Shown here: in pieces, positions 7,074 to 15,494 of the stretch
Numbering within the stretch: the first letter of the stretch is position 1
Layout of the letters: every line of letters starts with the position of its first letter
From: Actinomycetota bacterium
GTDB lineage: Bacteria > Actinomycetota > Geothermincolia > Geothermincolales > RBG-13-55-18
NCBI GenBank assembly: GCA_003598015.1
Contig: QZKE01000039.1
Span: 1-37,284, forward strand
DNA length: 37,284 bases
Reading direction: 5' to 3'
Notes under the pieces: generated by a model
The model's input: the letters and a program-made list of their open reading frames with translations, nothing else
The model's database searches: none
Told to the model about the DNA's origin: nothing
Program-made: the position numbers and the translations under genes

Positions 7074-10000
7074 ATGTCTCGTTTTCACTTGTACAGAGGA
7101 TATGTGGGATTGGCGGCCGCCCTGCTCCTTGCCGTTTCCCTGATATCGTTAGGCAGCGTGGTGGCCCTGGCCTCAGCGGTCACCTGGATCGAGGACCCGG
7201 CCAACCCGGTCTACGACCCTGCGTCCCATCGCGCCTATTATCCCTGCGTACTGTACGATGCGGACCAGTTTTCCGGTCACGGTGCTTCCAGCTACTACAA
7301 GATGTGGTACGGCGGCTACAACGACCCCGCTACTGGCGTGCATAACGAGGCCATTACCTACTCGGACGACGGCGTTACCTGGTCGGCTCCCGTGGAGATG
7401 CAGGGAATAGCCGCAACCGGATACCACGCCAAGGTAGTATACGTGCCAGGGGGCTACGTTGTAGGCGTGACTACATACTATTACAAGATGTGGTACTGGA
7501 CCGGCAGCATGACCTACAGCATAAACGACCTGCGCACCGCCGATTCAACCGACGGTGTGAACTGGGACAACGACCAGGTACTGACGCAAGACGCGGTCAT
7601 GCCGCTGGTGACCGGGGTATCGCCCGACTGGAACCGCGGCTCTTACGGCCCGGTCTCCGTGCTCTATAACCCCTCCGCCACCAACACCGGCAGCGATCCT
7701 TTCAACTACACCTTCTCCATGTATTACGACGGCACCACGGGCGGGCTCGAGGTCATCGGCCTGGGGTACAGCGCGGACGGCAACCACTGGACCAGGTACG
7801 GGAGCAATCCCGTTCTCGACCACGGGAACCCGGGGGACTGGGACAGCGATTACGTCACCAACGGCACGGTGATACCCGACGTCAACGGCGAATGGCATAT
7901 GTGGTATTCGGGAAGCGGTCCCTCAGGTGGGGGCAACGAGGGGATCGGCTACGCCACCTCCCCGGACGGCATCAACTGGACCAGGGACCCGAATAACCCG
8001 CAGTTGAGCAAGGACGACGGCGTCGCCTGGAGAGACGTCCGCACTTACACTCCTTCCGTACTCTACAGCGCCACCGGCTTCGACGGCCACGGGGGCAATA
8101 CGCTGCTCAAGATGTGGTTCTCGGGGAGGACCAACACTCCCTCCACCAATTACGCCGTCGGCTACGCCGAGCGGACCAACATCATACCTGTCGGTCCGAC
8201 CCGCAGGTACACCACCATACAGTCCGCCCTGGACGCGGCCTTTCCCGGCGATATCATCGAGGTAGACCCCGGCACCTACAACGAGCAGCTCTACGTCAAC
8301 AAGGCTCTGACCGTGAGGTCGACCTCCGGTGCGGCGAGCACCATCATCGACGGCCTGGACACCTGGCCTTACGTGGTCAGGCTGCGCACCAGCGACATCA
8401 CCTTCGAGGGCTTCACCGTAACCAACCCGGAATACGCGGGCGGCTCGGACGCCTCCGGCATCATCGTCACCGAATCGTCCACCATCTCCGGCGTGCGCAT
8501 CGCCGACTGCGTCGTGCACGACATCGGCACGCCCACCCGCTCGCCGGTGGTCTACGGCTCGGTGGGCATCAATTTGGGCCAATGCAGCAACGTGGAGGTG
8601 GATAACTGCGAGATCTACAACATAAAGCATGGGCATACCGGTAACACCTGGGCGCACGGCATCTCCATATGGGGGAACGGTGCGGGTAAATACGCCACCA
8701 ACATCTACATACACGACTGCGACATCCACGACGTATCCTCTCCCAACGGACGCGACGCCGGCATATGCATGCAGAGCGATATGAACGGCGTGACCATACA
8801 GGACAACACCATCACGGACACGGGGGAATACGGGGTCGATACCTGGGACGACTGGGGCAGCTCCTACGCCCCCATCCTCGTAGGCGGCAACACCATCAGC
8901 GGCGCTTCCGCCGCCGGGGTGAACATGGTCTTCCCGGGCGACAACACCATCACCGCGAACGATATCAGCGGCTGCGGCGTGGGCATCCTGGTCGGCAGCG
9001 CGGCGCAGGTGACCAGCCTGCGCTACAACAGCTTCGGCGGCAATACCACCTACGCCATAGACAACCAGTCATCCAATACGCTGGATGCCGTGTGGTGCTA
9101 CTGGAACAGCCCCCACGGCCCCAGCTATGGCAGCGTGACGTACGGGGATGCATTCTCGGGCGACCTGGACTGGCGCCCCTACCTGAACGCACCTTACGGC
9201 GGTACCCCACCGCTCTCCCCCGTCCAGGTGACCACGACTTCTCCCCTCCCCGCGGGCGCGCAGGGCACCCCCTACTCCATCGACATGGCGGCCACGGGCG
9301 GATCATCTCCCTATGGATGGTTCACCTACGAGGGCACATTGCCACCCGGTCTGTCCCTGTCGGCGGGAGGGACCCTCTCGGGCACCCCCACCGCCTCCGG
9401 GACCTTCACCTTCACCGTCGAGGCGGCCGACGGACAGCAGGGTGATTTCAAGCAGTTTAACCTCGATATCGGGGGGAGCCCCGCCGCCCTGAACCTGGTG
9501 AAGACATCGAATCCGCCGGGTGCGATAGCACGCGGGCAGGTGATAACCTACACCTTGAGCCTGAGAAACGACGGCGACACGGCCACGAGTGGAGCCAGGC
9601 TGAGCGACGCCATACCCACCTATACGAGTTACGTCAGCCACACCACGACCCTGAACGGAGAGCGCATCCCCGATACGGGAAGCATGACGCCCCTGGCATC
9701 CGGCATGGCGGTAAACTCGCCCGGTGCCACTTCGGGCGTTATCGCTCCGGGCGCGGAGGCCGTGGTCACCTTCATGGTGCAGGTGGGCAACGACCTTCCC
9801 CTGGGAGCCTCGATACGCAATACCGCCAGCGGCGAGGCGAGCGGTATCCCTCCCCTGGAGGCGAGTTGCGTGAACGGTTCCTCGGCGCAACTGCCCGCAA
9901 CCTGGTACTTCGCCGAGGGCAGCACCCAGCCCGGCTTCGATGAATATATCCTGCTCTCCAACATGGGGGACGGCGACATGGCCGTCGCCATCGCCTACAT

Positions 10001-11192
10001 AACGGAAGGCGGCACGGAGAAAACCACGCAACACCTGGTGCCGCCCCACAGCAGGCGTACCATTTATGTCAACGCCGAGATGCCGGGCGAAACCGGGGTA
10101 GCCGCCATCGTAACGGGCGAGGACAACCTCATCTGCGAGCGCTCCATGTACTATCAGCACAACGGCATCAACGGAGGGGACGACGTCATAGGGGCCAATG
10201 CGCCCAGCATAGATCTCTTCTTCGCGGAAGGATTCACCGGCACCCCCGGGAGCCCCTTCGAGGAGTGGCTCCTGTTGCTCAATCCCAATCCCGACGCATC
10301 CCTCGTCACCATCGACTACCTCTTCTCGGGGGGAGAGACGATGCGCAGGGAATATGCGGTGCCGGGACGCCGGCGTGTCTCGATCAACGTAGACACCGAG
10401 GTCGGCGAGGGACGCGAGGTGAGCGCCCGCATCCGTTCTGAACTCCCGCTGGTCGCCGAGCGGGCCATGTATTTCGTCTACAACGGCGTATGGCCCGGCG
10501 GCCACAACGGCATGGCCGCAACCGGCGCACGTAACGACTGGTACCTCGCCGAGGGTTATACCGGCTGGGAGGGCAGCCAGTTCGACGAATGGATACTGGT
10601 GGCTAACGAGAACGGCCAACCCGCCGCCGTTACCGTGACCTATATGTTCCCGGATGGAAGCACGCGGGTGGTGGAACACGTAGCGGCCGCCAGGAGCCGC
10701 ATGACGGTGAGCGCGGACGCCGAGGTGGGGCAGGGGCAGATGGTCAGCGCGCATGTCCACTCGGACGTTCCCGTAGTGGTAGAGCGGGCGATGTATTTCG
10801 CCTATCGTGATGCCTGGCAGGGCGGGCACAACTGCCTCGGTGCCACGCTCCCCGCGTCCGAGTTCTATTTCGCGGAAGGGTATACCGGCAATCCCGGCTC
10901 CCAATTCCAGACCTGGGTGCTCATCCAGAATACCTCGCCCGAGGCGAAGACAGCGGCAATCGACTATATCCTCTACAGCGGCGACGTCATCACCCAGGAA
11001 CTGGAGCTGCCGCCCAATTCCCGTTCCACCGTATACGCCAACCAGGTGCTCGAACAGGAGTCCCTGGAGTTCTCCATGCGGGTCTCCTCCAAGGACGGCT
11101 CGCCGACCCTGCTTGCCGAGCGGGCGATGTATTTCAGCTACATGGGCTCCTTCGGCATCAGCCAGGGCGGCCACGACGTGGTGGGTTACTGA
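7074..11192 (+). CDS. Giant exported multidomain protein: sugar-hydrolase-like propeller, beta-helix, Ig, DUF11, four repeats
   Basis: About 1372 aa. Of two ATGs (7068, 7074) the second is better spaced from GGGGAG (7061-7066). After a signal peptide (cleavage near VVALA-SAV), residues ~35-370 hold repeated KMWY/MWYSG strands and GYATSPDGINWTR, typical of five-bladed propellers of the GH43/GH32/GH130-like superfamily. Residues ~375-705 form a right-handed parallel beta-helix (RYTTIQSALDAAFPGD opening). Residues ~717-800 are a putative Ig domain of the He_PIG type (LPPGLSLS..GTLSGTPT), and ~805-930 a DUF11 domain (NLVKTSNPPGAI). Four W-Y-F-A-E-G repeats start near 943, 1046, 1154 and 1262 and run to the end. 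The catalytic triad of GH43 was not located, so the propeller may be a binding module. Location is extracellular or cell surface. Confidence 0.85.
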   Translation: MSRFHLYRGYVGLAAALLLAVSLISLGSVVALASAVTWIEDPANPVYDPASHRAYYPCVLYDADQFSGHGASSYYKMWYGGYNDPATGVHNEAITYSDDGVTWSAPVEMQGIAATGYHAKVVYVPGGYVVGVTTYYYKMWYWTGSMTYSINDLRTADSTDGVNWDNDQVLTQDAVMPLVTGVSPDWNRGSYGPVSVLYNPSATNTGSDPFNYTFSMYYDGTTGGLEVIGLGYSADGNHWTRYGSNPVLDHGNPGDWDSDYVTNGTVIPDVNGEWHMWYSGSGPSGGGNEGIGYATSPDGINWTRDPNNPQLSKDDGVAWRDVRTYTPSVLYSATGFDGHGGNTLLKMWFSGRTNTPSTNYAVGYAERTNIIPVGPTRRYTTIQSALDAAFPGDIIEVDPGTYNEQLYVNKALTVRSTSGAASTIIDGLDTWPYVVRLRTSDITFEGFTVTNPEYAGGSDASGIIVTESSTISGVRIADCVVHDIGTPTRSPVVYGSVGINLGQCSNVEVDNCEIYNIKHGHTGNTWAHGISIWGNGAGKYATNIYIHDCDIHDVSSPNGRDAGICMQSDMNGVTIQDNTITDTGEYGVDTWDDWGSSYAPILVGGNTISGASAAGVNMVFPGDNTITANDISGCGVGILVGSAAQVTSLRYNSFGGNTTYAIDNQSSNTLDAVWCYWNSPHGPSYGSVTYGDAFSGDLDWRPYLNAPYGGTPPLSPVQVTTTSPLPAGAQGTPYSIDMAATGGSSPYGWFTYEGTLPPGLSLSAGGTLSGTPTASGTFTFTVEAADGQQGDFKQFNLDIGGSPAALNLVKTSNPPGAIARGQVITYTLSLRNDGDTATSGARLSDAIPTYTSYVSHTTTLNGERIPDTGSMTPLASGMAVNSPGATSGVIAPGAEAVVTFMVQVGNDLPLGASIRNTASGEASGIPPLEASCVNGSSAQLPATWYFAEGSTQPGFDEYILLSNMGDGDMAVAIAYITEGGTEKTTQHLVPPHSRRTIYVNAEMPGETGVAAIVTGEDNLICERSMYYQHNGINGGDDVIGANAPSIDLFFAEGFTGTPGSPFEEWLLLLNPNPDASLVTIDYLFSGGETMRREYAVPGRRRVSINVDTEVGEGREVSARIRSELPLVAERAMYFVYNGVWPGGHNGMAATGARNDWYLAEGYTGWEGSQFDEWILVANENGQPAAVTVTYMFPDGSTRVVEHVAAARSRMTVSADAEVGQGQMVSAHVHSDVPVVVERAMYFAYRDAWQGGHNCLGATLPASEFYFAEGYTGNPGSQFQTWVLIQNTSPEAKTAAIDYILYSGDVITQELELPPNSRSTVYANQVLEQESLEFSMRVSSKDGSPTLLAERAMYFSYMGSFGISQGGHDVVGY

Positions 11193-11207
11193 GTATGGTT
11201 CTTCAGC

Positions 11208-11290
11208 AAGAAGTGTGGGTGAATTGTTGATGAGACCGATGCGGTCCGGCCTCGAGGTCAGACCTGGAGTCCGGACTGCCCATACTTCTT
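11208..11290. other. Large nested inverted-repeat structure downstream of the giant gene
   Basis: Outer arms AAGAAGTGTGGG (11208-11219) and CCCATACTTCTT (11279-11290) pair over 12 positions with one G-T. Inside, GTCCGG (11244-11249) pairs with CCGGAC (11271-11276), and AGGTC (11255-11259) with GACCT (11261-11265), separated by symmetrical 5-base internal loops. No T-run follows, so it is not a classical intrinsic terminator. The remaining gap to 11574 (382 bp in all) shows no gene. Confidence 0.5.
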
Positions 11291-11574
11291 GGGGGAGAAC
11301 CTTAGGTGCTTCGTCTCACATATAAGCAGGCATTCGATCGCCTTTGCGGCATTCTCGGAACGTCTCCAATGTATGCCACAGAGTAACGCTGAACCGGAGG
11401 CCTTCCCTCATCGGAGGTCTTCTCCCTCGCATCAGTCTCAGCGGTTGCCCTCGCGCTTTCACGCAAAAGAACTCTCATGATTAACCCCGATACCTGGCGC
11501 TGCCGATATTATGGTGGAACGAATGTCCCTGATATTCGCGCATTCGAGAGAGCTCAGAGCAGGGAGGGTGCGGG

Positions 11575-12408
11575 GTGCGGCGAAGGCAATGGCCCGAGAT
11601 CACCGATCGGGGTTGGTGCCCCGCTCTGCTGCGCGATACCGCGACCGATGTCCTGCGCTTCACCAGCGTCAGGACGAACATGTACGGCCCGATCGTGCCC
11701 CGCCTGAAATCGGTGCTGGAGGCGCTGGATTGCCACGACATCGTCGATCTCTGTTCCGGGGGAACGGGCCCGGTGCTGCTCATCCAGGAGCAACTGGGAA
11801 GCCGGGAGAGATATCCCGTCCGGGTAACCTTGACCGATAAATGGCCGAATATCGAGGCTTTCAAGGCCGCCGCCGCACAAGCGGCCAGCCGTATCAGCTA
11901 CGTGGCGGACCCGGTGGACGCAACTGACGTGCCGGAAGGGCTGCGCGGATTTCGCACCCTGTTCGCCTCCTTCCATCACTTCCGGCCCGAGGAGGCCAAG
12001 AAGATCCTGGCGGACGCGGCTCGCAGGGGGGAGGGGATCGGCGTCTTCGAGTTCACGGGCCGGAACCCGGGTATTTTCCTGATCATGCTCCTGTCCCCGT
12101 TGTATCTCTTGCTGGCCATGCCCTTCATCAAGCCCTTCAGCTGGCGGAAGATGTTCTGGACCTACGTGATCCCCCTTCTGCCCCTGGGCACTCTATGGGA
12201 AGGCATGGCCTCGAATATGCGCACCTACTCCCCCGAGGAGTTGAGGGAGTTGATCAAGGGCATCGAGGCCGCTGATTACGCCTGGGAAACGGGGAAGATC
12301 CCGGGCACCTGGGACCTGGGTCGGATCCACGGCAAAGGATGGCACAAGATAACCTACCTGCTCGGTTATCCGGTCGGGCCTCGACACTCCGCCACTTGCA
12401 TGCGGTAA
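11575..12408 (+). CDS. Class I SAM-dependent methyltransferase-like protein
   Basis: 277 aa from a GTG at 11575, six bases after AGGGAGGG. IVDLCSGGTGPVLLIQEQL (about residues 56-74) is a good SAM-binding motif I. It is followed by a nucleotide-binding-like acidic turn (TLTDKWPN), VADPVDATDVP and LFASFHHF, the usual order of motifs II-IV in Rossmann methyltransferases. A strongly hydrophobic stretch (FLIMLLSPLYLLLAMPFI, about 164-181) is unusual and may place the protein at the membrane. The substrate is unknown. It stands alone between the giant exported protein and a convergent amidohydrolase gene, with no neighbour that points to a pathway. Confidence 0.65.
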   Translation: MRRRQWPEITDRGWCPALLRDTATDVLRFTSVRTNMYGPIVPRLKSVLEALDCHDIVDLCSGGTGPVLLIQEQLGSRERYPVRVTLTDKWPNIEAFKAAAAQAASRISYVADPVDATDVPEGLRGFRTLFASFHHFRPEEAKKILADAARRGEGIGVFEFTGRNPGIFLIMLLSPLYLLLAMPFIKPFSWRKMFWTYVIPLLPLGTLWEGMASNMRTYSPEELRELIKGIEAADYAWETGKIPGTWDLGRIHGKGWHKITYLLGYPVGPRHSATCMR

Positions 12409-12455
12409 CGCAAACCAAGAGTGCCAATGCTCCATGCCCGCGGGGGCAGGCCCCA

Positions 12456-13328
12456 TCAGGACACGAGGGCCAGGACGTTCCCGCCCGTGAGCTTCTCCCG
12501 CAGCGCGGAGTCCTCCCCCGCCACCCGGCGTGCTATCTTGAGCGCGTATTTGGGATCGCTCTCCGGCCAGTCCGAGCCGAACATCACCCGGTCCCGGCCG
12601 GCTACGGACAGCGCCTCCCTGACCGTCTTCCGGGACTGGAAAGATGTCTCCAGGTAGACGTTCTCGTGGCGGCGGGCGAGCTCCAGCCCCTTTTCAGGGT
12701 AGTACAATCCCATATGCACGAGGATGAAGGGCACCTGCGGAAAGGCGGCTATCAGCTTCTCGAAGCGCAATGTATCTCCGTAAGACGCATAGCCGTCCTT
12801 CACGATATAGTAATCGAACTCCCCGGAATGCATCTGCACCGGCCTGCCGTAGGGCGCGAAGGCCTCGAGCACCTCGAACCAGAAAGGGTCCTCGGGGGGG
12901 ATGCGCTGCAGGATGTTATGGATTTTGAGCCCCCTGCACCCACCCTGCATGGCCTCCTTCAGCCCCCGCTCCCAGTCCGGGGAGGGATGTACGCAGGTGA
13001 AGGGGATGAGCCGGGGCTCCCCGGCGCAGGTGTCCAGGTATTCCCGGGGGGTGGCGAAGGGCGCCACCGGGCAGACCACGCTCCTGTCTATGCCGTTCTT
13101 ATCCATGTAGCGCAGGAGGTTTTCCCTGCATCCCTGGGAGATGCGCAACTGGCCCTCCATGGCGATAATGATGCGGGCTATTTCCGGAGGTTCTCCTTTC
13201 CAAAAAGGGTTATTGAACCCCATCAGCTCGTAGTTCCACATAAGCAGCCGGGTCATCTTCCTGCGCCCGGGATCTGTGGTAACGCCGTGGATCGCGGCCT
13301 GGATGTGGGTATGGGCGTCGACGATCAT
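12456..13328 (-). CDS. Amidohydrolase-family (Amidohydro_2) metal-dependent hydrolase
   Basis: 290 aa from the ATG at 13328, which has AAAGGAG seven bases upstream; the reading frame is open for 47 more codons but without a better start. MIVDAHTH gives the N-terminal HxH metal ligands. GLKIHN, PVQMHSGEFD, ILVHMGLYYP and FGSDWPESDP supply the further His and Asp ligands expected on successive strands of the TIM barrel. Related enzymes include decarboxylases and hydrolases of the ACMSD/Amidohydro_2 group, so the reaction cannot be stated. A terminator separates it from the upstream saccharopine-dehydrogenase-like gene, so it is probably transcribed on its own. Confidence 0.8.
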   Translation of the reverse strand: MIVDAHTHIQAAIHGVTTDPGRRKMTRLLMWNYELMGFNNPFWKGEPPEIARIIIAMEGQLRISQGCRENLLRYMDKNGIDRSVVCPVAPFATPREYLDTCAGEPRLIPFTCVHPSPDWERGLKEAMQGGCRGLKIHNILQRIPPEDPFWFEVLEAFAPYGRPVQMHSGEFDYYIVKDGYASYGDTLRFEKLIAAFPQVPFILVHMGLYYPEKGLELARRHENVYLETSFQSRKTVREALSVAGRDRVMFGSDWPESDPKYALKIARRVAGEDSALREKLTGGNVLALVS

Positions 13329-13434
13329 GGGCAGCTCCTTTCTCGTGCCTTCCCGTAGGGAACACACGCGGGTTATCAGTACCTGATACTCGCCTATGCG
13401 CCTGCCTGATGCCCCACCCGAGTCAGACGTTACA

Positions 13435-13462
13435 AAGAGGGGCTCATCACCAAGCCCCTCTT
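13435..13462 (-). terminator. Intrinsic terminator after the saccharopine-dehydrogenase-like gene
   Basis: A perfect 10-bp stem, AAGAGGGGCT (13435-13444) with AGCCCCTCTT (13453-13462), has an 8-base loop. On the minus strand it is followed by TGTAAC, a poor T-run. It lies 10 bases past the stop of the gene ending at 13473. Confidence 0.75.
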
Positions 13463-13472
13463 GTATCAACCC

Positions 13473-14591
13473 CTACAGCTTCAGGGGCGTCACCATATCG
13501 TCGCCCTCGTAAAGGCGCACCCCGCCCTCGGCCAGACGCTTCAGGAACTTCTGCGGAGGCAAACACGCTTCGGGAGCGAGCGCTCCCTTCTCCGAAACCA
13601 GCCCCTCGCCGACCATCTGCACCGCTATGGAAGAGGGAAGGCAGGTGAGCATATCCATGTGCGCGGCGGCGCCGTAGGCCAGGTGGACCCATCTTCCGTC
13701 CTTCTTGCCGGTGATGTCCGTGCGGCAGGCCGAGCAGGTCTCGGGCGGCTTACCGATGTTCTCCAGGTATGGCAGCAGGTAGTTGAATATCCCCCCCACG
13801 ACATCCTTTTTGCGTTCGCTGTTGGTGAGGCCGGCGGCGACGATGATATTGCACAGCACCACCAGGAACTTGTCGGTGAGACCCCCTTTCAAGGAAACCG
13901 ACCTGCAGTTGATGTAGCGCGGGATGGTCACCGGTTCCGGATGCCCGGCGTGGAAAACGCCCACCGAGCCCACCGTTGCGGGAAAGGTGAGCTGCTCCAG
14001 CCCGGACCCGGCCTTGATGTTCTGCAGCCTGCCGTCTACGTATGAAGGGATCATTCCGGTTACCGCGTGCAGGTAATGCAGAGTGACCGCTTTGCCGGCG
14101 GTATCCGCGGGATCGCAAGCCCAGGCGGTGGCTATCTCCTCCACTTCGTCGAGCTGGTCGGCACCCAGGCGCGCGAAGACATTGGTGATACCTGGCGTCC
14201 ACCCCACGCCGGTGATGGCGGTCACCCCGGCCTGCCTGGCCTCCCCGTCCAACTCCATGAAATCGGCGGCGGCATCGTAATCGTCGCAGATGCTCACGTA
14301 GTCCACCCCGGCCTCGATGCACGCTCTGGCCACCTTCTTCTCGTATTTGTAGAACGGCCCTATGGTTCCCATGGCCACGTCGAAACCGCGTATGGTCTCC
14401 ACCATCCCGGCGTGATCGTTGGCATCCACCTTCTGAGCCCTGCACTTGCTTCCCAATTCGTTCGCCAGCGCCTCGGCTGCCGCAAGATCGTAATCCGCTA
14501 TCAACAGGTCCTCAACCTTCTCCCTGGCGGCCAGGTCCCTGACGCCGAAGCGCCCCATCACGCCAGCTCCTCCCAGTGCGATAATCCTCAT
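13473..14591 (-). CDS. Saccharopine dehydrogenase-like NAD(P)-dependent oxidoreductase
   Basis: 372 aa. MRIIALGGAGVMGRFGVRDL is a clear Rossmann dinucleotide-binding start. It is followed by LIADYDLAAAEALANELG (an acidic second-strand end, suggesting NAD preference), FDVAMGTIGPFYKYEKKVARA and VDYVSICDDYDAA, which are hallmarks of the saccharopine dehydrogenase superfamily; the remaining ~230 residues form the second domain. Such proteins act on amino-acid conjugates (saccharopine, carboxynorspermidine) or on lipids, and context does not decide which. The TetR gene lies 61 bp upstream on the same strand, so the two may be co-transcribed. AAAGGAGTGGAAGG supports the start. Confidence 0.8.
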   Translation of the reverse strand: MRIIALGGAGVMGRFGVRDLAAREKVEDLLIADYDLAAAEALANELGSKCRAQKVDANDHAGMVETIRGFDVAMGTIGPFYKYEKKVARACIEAGVDYVSICDDYDAAADFMELDGEARQAGVTAITGVGWTPGITNVFARLGADQLDEVEEIATAWACDPADTAGKAVTLHYLHAVTGMIPSYVDGRLQNIKAGSGLEQLTFPATVGSVGVFHAGHPEPVTIPRYINCRSVSLKGGLTDKFLVVLCNIIVAAGLTNSERKKDVVGGIFNYLLPYLENIGKPPETCSACRTDITGKKDGRWVHLAYGAAAHMDMLTCLPSSIAVQMVGEGLVSEKGALAPEACLPPQKFLKRLAEGGVRLYEGDDMVTPLKL

Positions 14592-14652
14592 CCTTCCACT
14601 CCTTTCCTCTTTCCTCTCACGGCCCTCGCTATGCGCAGGCCTGCGCTATACG

Positions 14653-15258
14653 TCACTTCCTGATGCTCGCCAGGACCATGTCCATGACCTCTACCAGCGC
14701 ATCACGCATGGACAGCTCCTCCTCGTTCTCCAGCCATTCGAGCTCGAGGCCTTCCGCGATACCCAGGAGGATAAACGCCATGCGGCGCGCATCGACCTTT
14801 CTCAACTCCCCTCTCCTCATGCCCTCAGCGATGAGGTTTTCGAGCGCTTTGCGCATACGCACGTAATAGCTCGCCACTTTCTCCGTGTATTCCTCGCTGA
14901 AGATATAGCTGCGGTCCACCCTGAATTTCCATAACAGGCGCAGGTAATCCGTTTCACGGTAGTACAGCTCCGCAACTCTGGTCACCAGTGTGGTGAATCT
15001 CTCCACCACGCTTCCCTCACCGCCCCCCGCGTCCTCGATAAGGGCCAGGAAATCCTGGAGCATATCGGAAACGAGTGAGAAGGCCAGATCCTCTTTGGAC
15101 TTCCAGTACCAGTATATTGTGCCTTTTCCCAGGTCAGCCGCCTCGGCTATCTGGGTGATAGTGGTGTTGTGGAAGCCTCGTGCGGAAAAGAGCCGGAGCG
15201 CGGCCTCTTTGATCTGTTTTTCTCTCAGTTCCTTTACGGGATTCTCGCGTCTCGCCAA
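14653..15258 (-). CDS. TetR-family transcriptional regulator
   Basis: 201 aa from a TTG at 15258, which has AGGAGG seven bases upstream; a longer in-frame ATG start exists but would put the palindromic operator inside the coding region. The N-terminal DNA-binding domain is clear: IKEAALRLFSARGFHNTTIT, then QIAEAADLGKGTIYWYWKSK, with the helix-turn-helix residues TTITQIAEAADLGKGTIYWY in typical TetR order. The C-terminal all-helical ligand domain is unlike a specific subfamily that I can name. A perfect inverted repeat 15 bases upstream suggests autoregulation. Likely targets are its own operon with the saccharopine-dehydrogenase-like gene, and perhaps the divergent GH123-like gene. Confidence 0.9.
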   Translation of the reverse strand: MARRENPVKELREKQIKEAALRLFSARGFHNTTITQIAEAADLGKGTIYWYWKSKEDLAFSLVSDMLQDFLALIEDAGGGEGSVVERFTTLVTRVAELYYRETDYLRLLWKFRVDRSYIFSEEYTEKVASYYVRMRKALENLIAEGMRRGELRKVDARRMAFILLGIAEGLELEWLENEEELSMRDALVEVMDMVLASIRK

Positions 15259-15272
15259 CGGCTCGCCTCCTA

Positions 15273-15292
15273 TCGACCGACCATCCGGTCGA
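15273..15292. promoter_or_regulatory. Probable TetR operator
   Basis: TCGACCG (15273-15279) and CGGTCGA (15286-15292) are perfect inverted arms with spacer ACCATC, a 20-bp site of the size TetR dimers bind. It sits directly upstream of the TetR ribosome site, where a bound repressor would block transcription. The 236-bp region 15259-15494 otherwise holds a small CCGGC/GCCGG hairpin near 15377 and no gene. Confidence 0.65.
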
Positions 15293-15494
15293 AATATTAT
15301 CACTTCACCCCCTCGCAGTCAAGACAGATAAAAGCACCGGGGTCCACGGGCCTATACGGGTGGTCCTTCTCCGGGGTCCGGCCTCAAGCCGGGCCTCACC
15401 CCCAGGCCTGAACATATACTGGTTATCACCGGCGCGGATATTACCGAGAATATTAGTGTAGCGCTATACGCCGTCTCGGCCCGGAGGGCTGTAA

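Noticed and set aside
9303..11174. A 623-codon minus-strand frame under the giant exported protein
   Set aside because: No domain, no ribosome site; the plus strand shows four clear repeats and DUF11.
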